DNA from: an uncultured Alphaproteobacteria bacterium
GTDB taxonomy: Bacteria; Pseudomonadota; Alphaproteobacteria; Caulobacterales; Parvularculaceae
Reading direction: 5' to 3'
NCBI GenBank assembly: GCA_902826095.1
Contig: CADEDN010000003.1
Coordinates: 124,001 to 188,000, forward strand
Length of the DNA stretch: 64,000 bases
The notes beneath the pieces are model-generated. The model did not search any database. It saw nothing but the letters and a program-made list of their open reading frames with translations, and was not told the origin of the DNA. Shown here piece by piece: positions 1 through 7,842 of the stretch. The first letter of the stretch is position 1, and every line of letters begins with the position of its first letter. The position numbers and the translations under genes were made by a program.

Positions 1-207
1 CGCGAATTCGCGCCGACGCTTGCGCGCGCGGCCGTCGCGGTCGGCGTCGCGGCGGTCTTCGCCGAAACCCATCCGGACCCTGACAAAGCCCCTTCCGACG
101 GGCCGAACATGATCCCGCTTCGCCAGTTCGAGGCCTTTGTCGCCGATCTCCTCGACATCGATCGCGTCGCCAAGCGGCGCAAGAGCCTCCACGGTTACGC
201 GCCTTAG
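1..207 (+). CDS. kdsA: 3-deoxy-8-phosphooctulonate synthase, C-terminal part
   Basis: This is the last 68 residues of an open frame that enters from the left edge. The stretch AETHPDPDKAPSDGPNM followed by IPL is the C-terminal signature of KdsA, the cytoplasmic enzyme that condenses phosphoenolpyruvate with arabinose 5-phosphate to KDO 8-phosphate for LPS inner-core synthesis. The frame ends with a TAG at 205-207. Family membership is read from this motif and from the usual basic C-terminus. The N-terminal barrel lies outside the window, so completeness and active-site residues cannot be judged. It converges on the higBA pair. Confidence 0.88.
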   Translation, partial: REFAPTLARAAVAVGVAAVFAETHPDPDKAPSDGPNMIPLRQFEAFVADLLDIDRVAKRRKSLHGYAP

Positions 208-306
208 GACGATTGGTTTTCGGATTTGGGAATCGCGCTGGGCGCGGCGGTCTTGATGGCGGCCGGGTTCGCCTCGGCGTGAATTGCGCCGTCATTCAGC
301 AGCCAG

Positions 307-624
307 CTAGGGCGCTCCCGGCTGCTCGCGCTTTGTCGGGAGCCTGTCGCGGGTCGGGAGCTTGCGCAATTTGTCGCCCGCCTCCCGCCGCGCGGCCACG
401 AGGTCGAACTGGGCTTGCAGATTGAGCCAGAACTCTGGGGCGGTCTTGAACCAGTGCCCTAGGCGCAAGGCGGTGTCGCCAGTGATCGCCCGCTTTCCCG
501 CGATGATCTGCGAGACGCGGTTGGCCGGGACATCGATCTGCCGGGCAAGCTCGGTCGGCGTGACGCCGATCTCGGCAAGCTCCTCCTTAAGAATCGCGCC
601 GGGGTGTGCGGCTCTATTCAACAT
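307..624 (-). CDS. higA: HigA-type antitoxin, XRE-family HTH
   Basis: A 105-residue protein that begins near HPGAILKEELAEIG and carries a helix-turn-helix around residues 22-45 (TPTELARQIDV then NRVSQIIAGKRAIT), followed by LGHWFKTAPEFWLNLQ. This is the classic HigA/VapI antitoxin layout. It should neutralise HigB and repress the shared promoter. A longer upstream frame exists. The ATG at 624 was chosen because AGGAGGG lies just upstream and because it follows the toxin stop by 20 bases. Toxin first, antitoxin second is the usual higBA order. Confidence 0.9.
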   Translation of the reverse strand: MLNRAAHPGAILKEELAEIGVTPTELARQIDVPANRVSQIIAGKRAITGDTALRLGHWFKTAPEFWLNLQAQFDLVAARREAGDKLRKLPTRDRLPTKREQPGAP

Positions 625-644
625 GGCTCTGACCCTCCTGTCGG

Positions 645-929
645 TCAGTGGTAATCGACGATCTCGACATTGGATGGCCCCGTCGCCCCCGGCGGCCATT
701 CAAAGCATAATCGCCATTGCTGGTTGATCCTCATCGAGAACTGGCCCTTGCGGTCGCCTTTCAACGCTTCAAGCCGATTGCTCAGCAAATTCCGGAGATC
801 TTCGAGGCTCGTGGCGGCGTTCAATATCTGGAGCCGCCTTGTCGCCTGGTCCGTGAACGCGGAAAACGCCTTGATCGGTTCTCCGGCTGCGAACCGTTCG
901 GTCCGTTTATCCCGATAGCTTAGGATCAT
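645..929 (-). CDS. higB: HigB-type mRNA interferase toxin (RelE/ParE fold)
   Basis: A 94-residue protein with the family core LKGDRKGQFSMRINQQWRL and the terminal acidic motif ending DYH. HigB toxins cleave mRNA on the ribosome. The family length is about 90-95 residues, so this one looks complete. It is the first gene of the operon. The ATG at 929 lies only a few bases from the transcription start predicted from the promoter at 939-967 and has no clear Shine-Dalgarno sequence, so the message may be leaderless. Whether the toxin is active cannot be told from sequence. Confidence 0.9.
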   Translation of the reverse strand: MILSYRDKRTERFAAGEPIKAFSAFTDQATRRLQILNAATSLEDLRNLLSNRLEALKGDRKGQFSMRINQQWRLCFEWPPGATGPSNVEIVDYH

Positions 930-938
930 CCGTCAGGA

Positions 939-967
939 CGCATAGCATTGTTTACGGTGTACGTCAA
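939..967 (-). promoter_or_regulatory. Predicted sigma70 promoter of higBA
   Basis: On the minus strand TTGACG (complement of 962-967) is followed after exactly 17 bases by TATGCG (complement of 939-944). The -35 hexamer lies inside the inverted repeat at 957-975, which would let a bound HigA block RNA polymerase. Transcription would start near 932, almost at the higB ATG. Confidence 0.6.
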
Positions 968-975
968 GCGTACAC
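957..975. promoter_or_regulatory. Inverted repeat, probable HigA operator
   Basis: GTGTACG and CGTACAC form a perfect 7-base inverted repeat with a 5-base centre, overlapping the -35 box of the higBA promoter. HigA proteins bind palindromes of this kind as dimers and autoregulate. HigA binding here is inferred from position. Confidence 0.6.
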
Positions 976-1005
976 ACCAGCAGCATTGAAATTGCGGCGG
1001 GGAAG

Positions 1006-1031
1006 GCAGGCGTTTTAAGAAAAACGCCTGC
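1006..1031. repeat. Perfect 11-bp inverted repeat with 4-base loop
   Basis: GCAGGCGTTTT, loop AAGA, then AAAACGCCTGC. The stem is perfect and sits between the higBA operator and the VPLPA-CTERM gene. There is no long T run after it on either strand, although the stem itself ends in T/A, so it could be a weak bidirectional terminator or an operator. Confidence 0.5.
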
Positions 1032-1117
1032 GAATTGATCGCGGTCATGTCGGCGCGCCGGTTTCAGCCGATGCTTGGTTTTTCCGCTGGATCGGCGGGG
1101 AAACAGCGAGGATCGAC

Positions 1118-1762
1118 ATGCTGAGACTCTTGCTCCTGATCGCCGCGCTGGCTGTCAGCGCGTCGCCGGCTTCGGCGGCGCTCATCCGCTACGGAATGAC
1201 CTTCAAGGCCAGCGGCGGGGCCGTTATCGGAACCGGCGCATTCTCATCCGATCCCGACGTCAAACAGGACATCATGATCGACGCATGGACCGGCGGCCCA
1301 TGCATGCCGTATACGGAGGAATGCGTAGTCGGCGCGATGTGGACGCCGATCACGCCCTTTTTCGCGGATATCTTCGGCTCGAGCGTCGGATTTCACGCGC
1401 CGGCCGATTTCGGCACGGACACGCTGCTCTTCGCGGAAGGACACTGGCTCTGGCATGGGCGCTACAATATCGGCGGGCTGGGGCCCGGATCATGGTTCGT
1501 CGGCGACATTTATTTCGGCGAGTTCGGGCTCACGATGGACACGCTGGCGGCGGCCGGCGAGGATCATATCGGCTCCTTCACGGCGAACGGTCCGTTCGGC
1601 GACGCGGGCGGAAGCGTCGAGTTTCGCCTCTTGCCCGAGATCCCGGTCCCGGCGGGCTTGCCGCTCTTCATGACGGGCGTCGCGGCGATCCTCGCCGTTC
1701 GTCGCCGCCGGTTCGCCGGACGGTTCCGCCTCAATTCTTCCGCAATTCCCGCGTCGATTTGA
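1118..1762 (+). CDS. Secreted protein with VPLPA-CTERM-type sorting tail
   Basis: A 214-residue protein with an N-terminal signal peptide (LLLLIAALAVSASPASA, cleavage near residue 20). Its C-terminal tail holds PVPAGLPLFMTG, a hydrophobic stretch and an arginine cluster RRRR. That order is the VPLPA-CTERM variant of PEP-CTERM signals, which exosortase-type enzymes recognise and process at the cell surface. The tail continues about 16 residues past the arginines, longer than usual. The middle of the protein shows no recognised domain. A GCGAGGA ribosome site precedes the ATG. No exosortase gene is in the window. Confidence 0.75.
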   Translation: MLRLLLLIAALAVSASPASAALIRYGMTFKASGGAVIGTGAFSSDPDVKQDIMIDAWTGGPCMPYTEECVVGAMWTPITPFFADIFGSSVGFHAPADFGTDTLLFAEGHWLWHGRYNIGGLGPGSWFVGDIYFGEFGLTMDTLAAAGEDHIGSFTANGPFGDAGGSVEFRLLPEIPVPAGLPLFMTGVAAILAVRRRRFAGRFRLNSSAIPASI

Positions 1763-1784
1763 CCTGCGCAGCTGCGGAGGTTTC

Positions 1785-2012
1785 ATGTCTCAACGGTTCT
1801 TGCGTCAACGCGCCGGCGTCGCGATTTTTTTGTTCCTTTCATCGTCCTGCGCTTCGAGCGGTTTCGATGATTCTCTCTTTGCCGGGCTTTGCGTCGCCGA
1901 GGAGGCGGGGTGCATGAAGTCCTGCCGGGAGCTCTATCGGGACCATGATGACCGGTGGGGCTATCAGACCTGCCTCTCGCAGTGCCAGCCGGGGGGCGTT
2001 TCCGACTGCTGA
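1785..2012 (+). CDS. Small Cys-rich putative lipoprotein
   Basis: A 75-residue product with a basic start, a hydrophobic stretch (GVAIFLFLSSSC) and Cys at 22, which could be the lipid-attachment cysteine of a weak lipobox (SSSC). Six more cysteines follow at about residues 36, 43, 47, 63, 67 and 75, spaced like a disulfide-linked miniprotein. GGAGG lies six bases before the ATG, which strongly supports translation. It is 22 bases downstream of the VPLPA-CTERM gene and probably co-transcribed. Function unknown. Confidence 0.6.
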   Translation: MSQRFLRQRAGVAIFLFLSSSCASSGFDDSLFAGLCVAEEAGCMKSCRELYRDHDDRWGYQTCLSQCQPGGVSDC

Positions 2013-2141
2013 CCGGCAAGGCGCGCGTCAGGTCTTGAGATCGCGGAAGGCGAGGACCAGCGCGCCGCTCGCCGGGCGGATGGCAATTCGACAGGCCGCC
2101 GGCGAGCGCCTATTCTGGAGCGGTCATTCCAGGGGGCGCCC

Positions 2142-2327
2142 ATGCCGCGCTGGCTTTCGTCATTTCTGATCATTGTCGGCTTTCTGGCGCTGGTCGCCAT
2201 GGCGATGCTGCCGAAGAACGTCACCGTCCGGATCGACATCAATGATTCGTCGATGCATGAGACGCATCGCCCTGCGCCGCATGACCGCGCGGCGCCGCCG
2301 GGCGGGGCGCCGTCCGAAGACGATTGA
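2142..2327 (+). CDS. Small single-span membrane protein
   Basis: A 61-residue product with one membrane segment at about residues 4-23 (WLSSFLIIVGFLALVAMAML) and a hydrophilic, proline-rich acidic tail. AGGGGG precedes the ATG. It stops four bases before the converging membrane-protein gene. No family recognised; it is called because the ribosome site and the coherent membrane segment agree. Confidence 0.45.
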   Translation: MPRWLSSFLIIVGFLALVAMAMLPKNVTVRIDINDSSMHETHRPAPHDRAAPPGGAPSEDD

Positions 2328-2331
2328 CCGG

Positions 2332-3369
2332 TCAGCGGCCGCTGGTCAGCGCGCCTTCAACGCCCTTTTCGCCGAGCTTCTTGAGACAATACCAAAGCGC
2401 CGCGCCGACGGAGCTTGTGCCGCAGCAGGCTGCGGCGAGACTGGTCGCCCAGGAAAAAGCGCCGAGCGCGCCGATCATCAGCCACTGGATGATCAGCGCG
2501 GAGAGACTGGCGAGGAAGACAATGCACGCCGGCGCAAAGAGGAGGTTGCCGAGCGCGTCGTCAAAGCCAAGACGCGCGCCGTTTGAGCCGATATGGGTGA
2601 TGACAAGGAAGGCGAGGGCGCCAATCGCGACCTGGCCGATCGCAATGAAAGGCGCGACCTTGTTCTCGCCGATGATGCGGGTGACCGAGCGAAAAGTCGC
2701 GGCGATCGGCGCGAAGTAGATCGGCACGCTGACGCTCGCGGACTCGGTCGGCGCGACCGTCAAAGGCGACGCAAGGTCGCCGTTCAAGCGCGAGACGCCG
2801 AGATAATTGTAAAGCGCGCCATCGCCGACGCCGACGCATTCGGGCGGCGTTTTGAACAAAGTGTCACGCTCCTCCGCGCAAGCGTTGAGCGCCGCGCATC
2901 CGGGATTTTCGGGGTGGACGAGGCAATCTGACGACGAAAGCCCGGAGGCGAAGACATCCGCGCACGCCGCCGACGGCTCCGGCGCAAAACGCGCCAGATT
3001 GCAGGCGGCGATCGCCGCCGCGCCCGCGTTGATTTCCGCCTGCGCTTCATCCGTCAATGTCGGCGGCGGCTCGGGCGCCACATAAACAAGATCGCCCGCC
3101 ATCACCGCGCGGAAGTCGGCCGCATAGCCTTTGACCAGCGACAGCGGCGCGAAGGACGCCAGCGTTTCGATCCACTGCTTTTGCGCTTTCTCGGCGGCGA
3201 TCACCTGCTCATCGCTGAGAACCACCTCGAAGGCGCGCCCGACGGCGAGCGACACGGCGAAGGCGAGAATGAAACTGGCGGCGCGACGGACCCGCGGGTC
3301 GGGAATGCGCTGCAAAATCGCGTGCGCGACGCGAAATGGCGCGGCGAACGGGTTTGCGTTGGTCCCCAT
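2332..3369 (-). CDS. Multi-pass membrane protein of unknown function
   Basis: A 345-residue protein with one membrane span at about residues 31-51, a soluble loop of about 185 residues carrying six cysteines (about 123, 136, 149, 158, 164, 178), and two or three C-terminal spans at about 238-260, 275-298 and 300-318. The paired cysteines suggest that the loop is periplasmic and disulfide-bonded. The frame is open for 47 codons further upstream. The ATG at 3369 was chosen because the longer version would run into the divergent gene at 3498 and its N-terminus is basic and non-conserved in character. No known domain recognised. Confidence 0.65.
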   Translation of the reverse strand: MGTNANPFAAPFRVAHAILQRIPDPRVRRAASFILAFAVSLAVGRAFEVVLSDEQVIAAEKAQKQWIETLASFAPLSLVKGYAADFRAVMAGDLVYVAPEPPPTLTDEAQAEINAGAAAIAACNLARFAPEPSAACADVFASGLSSSDCLVHPENPGCAALNACAEERDTLFKTPPECVGVGDGALYNYLGVSRLNGDLASPLTVAPTESASVSVPIYFAPIAATFRSVTRIIGENKVAPFIAIGQVAIGALAFLVITHIGSNGARLGFDDALGNLLFAPACIVFLASLSALIIQWLMIGALGAFSWATSLAAACCGTSSVGAALWYCLKKLGEKGVEGALTSGR

Positions 3370-3497
3370 GCGAACGACCCTATCACATTTTCGAGCGGCA
3401 TATGAAATCGCCGGCCGGGCGCTGCGCGGCGGCTTGCCGCCCCTGCCGGGATGTCGGATGATGGCGCAGCGCTGGGGAGCGTCAAAAGGAGCCTTCC

Positions 3498-3890
3498 ATG
3501 AGGAAAGCATTCGGAGCGATTGCGGCGGTTCTTGCGGCGGCTTCAGCCGCTTCCGCCGGGCGGCCGGACGGCGACGCGCTGGAGAATTTCGACAGAACGG
3601 GCGAGACGGTGAATTGCGTGAACATGCGATCGACCGACATTACGCCGATCGACGAAACACGCCTGGTGTTCCGCGTCGGGACGAACGATTATTATCTCAA
3701 TGAGGTGCGGGGCGAGTGCAATGACATCGACTCGAATTTCACGCGGATTGAGGTCAATCTTTTCGGCAGCCAGCTCTGCAGCGGCGAGATCTTGCGGGTC
3801 GTCGACCAGTCGAGCGGGATCTTTCAGGGCGCCTGCACCGTCGGCGATTTTGAAAAGCTGAGAAAAAAACCGAAGGCCGAAGCCGAGTGA
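3498..3890 (+). CDS. Secreted protein, DUF6491-like
   Basis: A 130-residue protein with a signal peptide (AFGAIAAVLAAASAASA, cleavage near residue 20). The mature part has the pattern NCVNMRSTDITPIDE, DYYLNEVRGECNDID, QLCSGEILRVVD and GACTVGDFEKL, with four cysteines. This spacing resembles DUF6491 periplasmic proteins, whose function is unknown; the assignment is from memory of the pattern. AAGGAG lies seven bases before the ATG. An intrinsic terminator follows at 3939-3968, so it appears to be a single-gene unit, transcribed away from the membrane protein gene at 2332-3369. Confidence 0.7.
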   Translation: MRKAFGAIAAVLAAASAASAGRPDGDALENFDRTGETVNCVNMRSTDITPIDETRLVFRVGTNDYYLNEVRGECNDIDSNFTRIEVNLFGSQLCSGEILRVVDQSSGIFQGACTVGDFEKLRKKPKAEAE

Positions 3891-3938
3891 CCGGCGCAAT
3901 GCCGTACTTGCGCCTCCTGACCAATCGCTGATCAAGTA

Positions 3939-3968
3939 AATCGCGGCTGGAAACGGCCGCGATTTTTT
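3939..3968 (+). terminator. Intrinsic terminator
   Basis: AATCGCGGC and GCCGCGATT form a perfect 9-bp stem around an 8-base loop, ending in six T. It ends the transcript of the secreted-protein gene at 3498-3890. Confidence 0.85.
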
Positions 3969-4115
3969 GCGCTTCGCCCCGTTTGAGGCCGCCGACGCCG
4001 ATCGCTTGTGGACTGGCGAGAACACCCGCCATCCGGGCGCTCCCGCCGAGTTTACTGATTTTTGGTGAATTGCCTTGATTTCGCCGCAAAAATTACGTAA
4101 CTCTATAACATCACT

Positions 4116-4245
4116 GATTTGGCGATTGTGTTGCTGATCGCCCGGGGTGCGTACCGCCCCAAAATCTTGGTCACGTTGCGTAGAGTTTGGTTGCGTATCA
4201 GGAGCGGGCAGCGTCGAGTCCCCCATAGACGCTGCCCGTTTCGAT
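4116..4245 (+). ncRNA. Candidate small RNA in a 439-bp gene-free stretch
   Basis: The region 3891-4329 has no convincing coding frame. A TATAAC -10-like element at 4104-4109 is followed by a series of hairpins: GGCGAT/ATCGCC (4121-4142), GGGG/CCCC (4144-4160), and an 11-bp perfect stem CGGGCAGCGTC/GACGCTGCCCG (4205-4238) followed by TTTCGATT, which looks like a terminator. No good -35 box was found. The combination suggests an independent transcript of about 130 bases, but no known RNA family is recognised. Confidence 0.28.
4205..4243 (+). terminator. Terminator-like hairpin
   Basis: Perfect 11-bp stem CGGGCAGCGTC/GACGCTGCCCG with a 12-base loop and a short T-rich trailer. No coding gene on this strand ends here, so it would terminate the candidate small RNA or read-through from the terminator at 3939. 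Confidence 0.5.
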
Positions 4246-4274
4246 TCCTGCTCGTTTCTGATCCGCGCTGATCC

Positions 4275-4309
4275 AAAAAAAAAAAGCGCGGCGGCCTTTC
4301 GGCCGCCGC
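4275..4309 (-). terminator. Intrinsic terminator of the large secreted-protein gene
   Basis: Read on the minus strand, GCGGCGGCC/GGCCGCCGC forms a 9-bp stem with a GAAA loop. It is followed by CG and then eleven T. It lies about 20 bases past the stop of the gene at 4330-6120. Confidence 0.92.
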
Positions 4310-4329
4310 ACCCAAGCCTGATTGACGTC

Positions 4330-6120
4330 CTAATCGACCGCGTATTCAGCGGCGCGGCAGCCCGGCAGGCGGAAGGCCGCGATGCGGGTCTGCCAGCCGG
4401 CGAGGCTCGAAGCTTGACCTTCGGCCGTGTAGTACTCGTTCACATACCACATCGTGCAGTCGTCGACCGGATCGATGTTGAGCGAGGTGTAGTCGCCCCA
4501 GCGCGAATTGGTCGTCAGCTGAACGCCCGTGCCGTCGATGATCGTTCCTTCAGCCAGCGGCAATGTCCCGAGCGGATCGCCGGGCGTCCTGCCCGTGTAG
4601 CGGATCCCCGGGAAGACATCGACGCCGTTCACGACGCTGTAGCCAAGACCGATATTGCCGTAACGGTCCATGGCGACGCTGCCCATCCAGCGGTTGACGC
4701 CGTCGGCGGGGGCGTAGGTCCCTTGCTGGTATACGGAGTAAGCGCCGGCGCTGCGGCGGACCTCGTACCAGCGCATGCCGGCTTGGCCGGGCGCCGCTTC
4801 AACCGACTGCGACGTCACCAGCGCTTCGTAGCCCGGGAATTTCCGGTAAGCGAGGCGCCAGGTCGGCCGCTGACGGTAGGAGAGGATGTCGAGGAAACGC
4901 GACGGGTCGGTGACGCCAGGTTGCGGCAGGCAATCACGCGATGTCGGCGCGCAGGGGAAAATCGAGTCGAAGGAATCAACTGGCAGCTGATCCTTGAGAA
5001 CGAGCGACGCGCTGGCGCTCGCTTCCCGCCAGCGGACGGTCAGTTCAAAGATGTTGAGCGCGTCGAAGGTCGCGCCGTAGGGGCCGCCATCGTCCTGCGT
5101 GCCGATGATCGGAATCGGCGTTCCGGGCCTCGGCTTGGTGTTCTTCGACCCGTCAAAATAGGCGGGGAGAAGCCCGTCGCCGACAAGCGGCAACACGGTT
5201 TCGTTGACCGTTCCTGCTGAGTCGACGGCTTCAAGGAAAAACGCCAAGACTCGCGCGGGCTGCCCGGCGAGCATTTTCGACCGCTCGAGCGCGTAAACGC
5301 CAATGCCGTATTCGACCGTCGGACCGAATTCGCGGGTGGTGATCACATAAGTGTCGGACCACGTTCCGTATTTCGGATAGTCGGGAAAATTCGGGCCCGA
5401 TGAAAACGCATAGCGGTAATAGGCGCCGGTCGGGTCGCCAGTCTGGGAAACCGCGACGCAGTTGAAGAACTCGTTGTTGGTTCCGGCCGAGGTGAATTGC
5501 GAGAGAATCCAGCGGTCGGCGATCTGGTCGTAAACGACGATCGGATCGCCGGCGTTGAGCGCGCAATCCGTCACCGGGAAGCCCGCCCAGAGCGAACCAA
5601 GCGACAAGGGGCCGAGCAGCTTGTTGCCGGCCTTGTCATAGACGCCGAAAACGAGGTTGATCATTTCGACGTAGTGGTTGGGGCCGACGGCGCCGACGGG
5701 ATCGGGCGGATTAACCCGTCCGCCGAGGACGTCGAAATTGTCCTGGTTGCTGAGGCCTTCAAAATTCGGCAGCGGCGGCGCGGTTTCGCCGGCGACGAGC
5801 GACTTGGCGCCGTTCACGTCCTGTAAGGCGCGGTCGACGCCGACGCCGGTCTTCGGCCCCTCGGGGCCGTCGCGTTCGGGCCGGACTTCGATGACGCCTT
5901 CAGGATCGGCGGTCGCCGTCAGCGCGGACGCTGCGGCGGCGGAAGGCGCCGGAGCGAGGGAGCGAAGGGCGGGCGAAACGTCGCGCGCCATTTCCTGGAC
6001 TTCGACTTTTTTGGCTTCGACTTTTGGCGCCGCAGCATAGGCAAGTGAAGGCAACGCAATGACTGCGGCCGCGACCGATTGTACAAGTTTAGTGGTAAAT
6101 GCACCTGCAGGTATTTTCAT
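4330..6120 (-). CDS. Large secreted protein of unknown function
   Basis: A 596-residue protein with a signal peptide (KLVQSVAAAVIALPSLAYAAA, about residues 11-30), an Ala/Pro/Glu-rich linker to about residue 110, then a folded domain. The domain starts around DVLGGRVNPPDPVGAVGPNHYVEM and is rich in aromatic residues. Its blocks include YYRYAFSSG, PDYPKYGTWSDTYVIT, MGSVAMDRYGNIGLGYS and NSRWGDYTSLNIDP, which read like repeated beta-propeller or beta-sheet blades. Similar exoproteins are, from memory, widespread and uncharacterised. The ATG at 6120 was preferred over the one four codons earlier because GGGGAGA sits at the right distance. It is followed by a strong terminator and occupies the place upstream of rplK where secE-nusG are normally found. 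Confidence 0.7.
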   Translation of the reverse strand: MKIPAGAFTTKLVQSVAAAVIALPSLAYAAAPKVEAKKVEVQEMARDVSPALRSLAPAPSAAAASALTATADPEGVIEVRPERDGPEGPKTGVGVDRALQDVNGAKSLVAGETAPPLPNFEGLSNQDNFDVLGGRVNPPDPVGAVGPNHYVEMINLVFGVYDKAGNKLLGPLSLGSLWAGFPVTDCALNAGDPIVVYDQIADRWILSQFTSAGTNNEFFNCVAVSQTGDPTGAYYRYAFSSGPNFPDYPKYGTWSDTYVITTREFGPTVEYGIGVYALERSKMLAGQPARVLAFFLEAVDSAGTVNETVLPLVGDGLLPAYFDGSKNTKPRPGTPIPIIGTQDDGGPYGATFDALNIFELTVRWREASASASLVLKDQLPVDSFDSIFPCAPTSRDCLPQPGVTDPSRFLDILSYRQRPTWRLAYRKFPGYEALVTSQSVEAAPGQAGMRWYEVRRSAGAYSVYQQGTYAPADGVNRWMGSVAMDRYGNIGLGYSVVNGVDVFPGIRYTGRTPGDPLGTLPLAEGTIIDGTGVQLTTNSRWGDYTSLNIDPVDDCTMWYVNEYYTAEGQASSLAGWQTRIAAFRLPGCRAAEYAVD

Positions 6121-6340
6121 GTTTCTCCCCATGGAAAATACACGCCACCATTGGCGGCGGGACTATGATCCTCACTTGCGACAGTTCAACCCTTGGGGGC
6201 CTAAAAGCCGGCAGATTCGCCAAATTTAATATTGCGCGCCGCCGACCCGCCTGCTATCGGCCCGGCTCCCCATGGGAGGCGAGGGCGAAGTCCTGCCCAA
6301 ACCGAACCGAGGGGGCCTTCGTACCCAAAGGAAGGATCAC

Positions 6341-6769
6341 ATGGCGAAGAAAGTCACTGGCTACCTGAAGCTTCAGGTGGCGGCCGGCAGCGCGAATCCG
6401 TCGCCGCCAATCGGTCCCGCGCTTGGCCAGCGCGGTCTCAACATCATGGAATTCTGCAAGTCGTTCAACGCGCAGACCCAGCAGATGGAAAAGGGGATGC
6501 CGATCCCCTGCGTCATCACCATCTATTCCGACAAATCCTTCACCTTCGCGATGAAGACGCCGCCGGCGTCTTACTACCTCAAAAAGGCGGCGAAGATCGA
6601 AAAGGGCGGCGCGACCGCCGGGCGCACGATCGCCGGCTCGGTGACGCAAGGCCAGTGCCGTGAAATCGCCCAGGCGAAACTGAAAGACCTCAACACCAAC
6701 GACCTCGACGCCGCGACCAAGATCATCATGGGTTCAGCGCGCGCGATGGGTCTTGAGGTCAGGAGCTAG
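6341..6769 (+). CDS. rplK: 50S ribosomal protein L11
   Basis: A 142-residue protein with the L11 signatures [20 protein letters not shown] and the C-terminal RNA-binding helix block ending [12 protein letters not shown]11 binds the 23S GTPase-associated centre, where it contacts EF-G and thiostrepton. AAGGAAGG precedes the ATG at 6341; a longer upstream frame is not L11-like. rplA follows four bases after the stop, so the two are one transcript. Upstream, the usual nusG is missing. Confidence 0.97.
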   Translation: MAKKVTGYLKLQVAAGSANPSPPIGPALGQRGLNIMEFCKSFNAQTQQMEKGMPIPCVITIYSDKSFTFAMKTPPASYYLKKAAKIEKGGATAGRTIAGSVTQGQCREIAQAKLKDLNTNDLDAATKIIMGSARAMGLEVRS

Positions 6770-6773
6770 CGAC

Positions 6774-7469
6774 ATGGCGAAAATGGGAAAAAGAATCAAA
6801 GCCGCGCGCGCCAATGTCGACCGCGAGAAGACCTATTCGGTCGTCGAAGCCGCGAAAATCGTCAAGGCGAACGCCAAGGCGAAATTCGATGAGACGATCG
6901 ATATCGCGATGAATCTCGGCGTCGACGCGCGCCATGCCGACCAGATGGTCCGCGGCGTCGTCTCGCTGCCGCACGGGACCGGCAAGACAGTGCGCGTCGC
7001 CGTCTTCGCCAAAGACAAGAAGGCCGAGGAAGCGCGCGCCGCCGGCGCCGATGTCGTCGGCGACGCCGATCTCGTCGAAAAGATCCAGGGCGGCTTCATG
7101 GAGTTCGACCGCGTCATCGCGACGCCGGACATGATGGGCCTTGTCGGCAAGCTCGGCAAAGTCTTGGGCCCGCGCAATTTGATGCCGAACCCGAAGGTCG
7201 GCACGGTGACGCCGAACATCGCGCAGGCGGTCAAAGACGCCAAAGGCGGTTCGGTCGAGTTCCGGATTTCGAAAGTCGGAAACCTCATCCACGCCGGCGT
7301 CGGCAAAGCGAGCTTTTCGGACGCGCAGATCGCCGACAATATCAAGGCGTTCATCGAAGCGGTCCAGAAGGCCAAACCCGCCGGCGCAAAAGGAACCTAC
7401 ATCCAAAAGGTCGCGGTCTCCTCGACCATGGGACCTGGCGTCAAGATCGACATGACGGCGGGCGCGTAA
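6774..7469 (+). CDS. rplA: 50S ribosomal protein L1
   Basis: A 231-residue protein of full family length, with the diagnostic [19 protein letters not shown] and [19 protein letters not shown]1 forms the mobile stalk at the E site and in many bacteria represses its own operon by binding the leader or intercistronic mRNA. AGGAG overlaps the rplK stop, indicating translational coupling. A strong intrinsic terminator lies 25 bases past the stop, so rplKA is a separate unit from rplJL. Confidence 0.97.
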   Translation: MAKMGKRIKAARANVDREKTYSVVEAAKIVKANAKAKFDETIDIAMNLGVDARHADQMVRGVVSLPHGTGKTVRVAVFAKDKKAEEARAAGADVVGDADLVEKIQGGFMEFDRVIATPDMMGLVGKLGKVLGPRNLMPNPKVGTVTPNIAQAVKDAKGGSVEFRISKVGNLIHAGVGKASFSDAQIADNIKAFIEAVQKAKPAGAKGTYIQKVAVSSTMGPGVKIDMTAGA

Positions 7470-7494
7470 GCCGATCCGACTACGGATGAATGAT

Positions 7495-7523
7495 GGCGGC
7501 GCGGGAGCGCCGCCTTTTTCTTT
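7495..7523 (+). terminator. Intrinsic terminator after rplA
   Basis: GGCGGCGC, loop GGGA, GCGCCGCC: a perfect 8-bp stem followed by five T, a C and three T. It separates rplKA from downstream genes. Confidence 0.93.
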
Positions 7524-7842
7524 GACGCCAGCGCAATCTTCTGGGGAACGCCGCCGCGAAAATACAAGTAAATCGCTGCTTGAATATCCAATGGGAACGC
7601 CAATCTCGAATATTGACGTGATGGGCCGCCCGCAAAGGCGGGCCATCGGCTCTTTGACAAGTCAGTTTTCTTTGCACGCGGCGGCGATCGCTGTGATCGC
7701 ATCGCAGCGCTCCGGATTCAGCAGGTCCTTGCAATGTCCGAAGCGTACGGACCAATCCGCTACGATCCGCGTGGAACACGTCTTCGAGGATTAGGAAAGC
7801 GCGGGGATAGTCCGTTAAATGCGGACATTTTCCTTTTGCGAC
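7524..7842. other. Intergenic stretch without a supportable gene
   Basis: Several short frames cross this stretch but none has a start with a ribosome site. On the minus strand a stretch reading WSVRFGHCKDLLNPERC looks protein-like, but it opens straight after a stop and has no start codon, so it may be a decayed gene end. A GCCCGC/GCGGGC hairpin and a small GTCCG/CGGAC hairpin near 7810 are present. No promoter could be assigned. Confidence 0.4.

Noticed and set aside
4147..5220. 357-residue open frame antisense to the exoprotein gene
   Set aside because: The minus-strand frame has a signal peptide, ribosome site and terminator; this one has none and is Arg/Ala-rich.
6133..6340. Search for the rplK promoter
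   Set aside because: TTGCGA and TAAAAG are 20 bases apart and other pairings are weak; no promoter can be supported.
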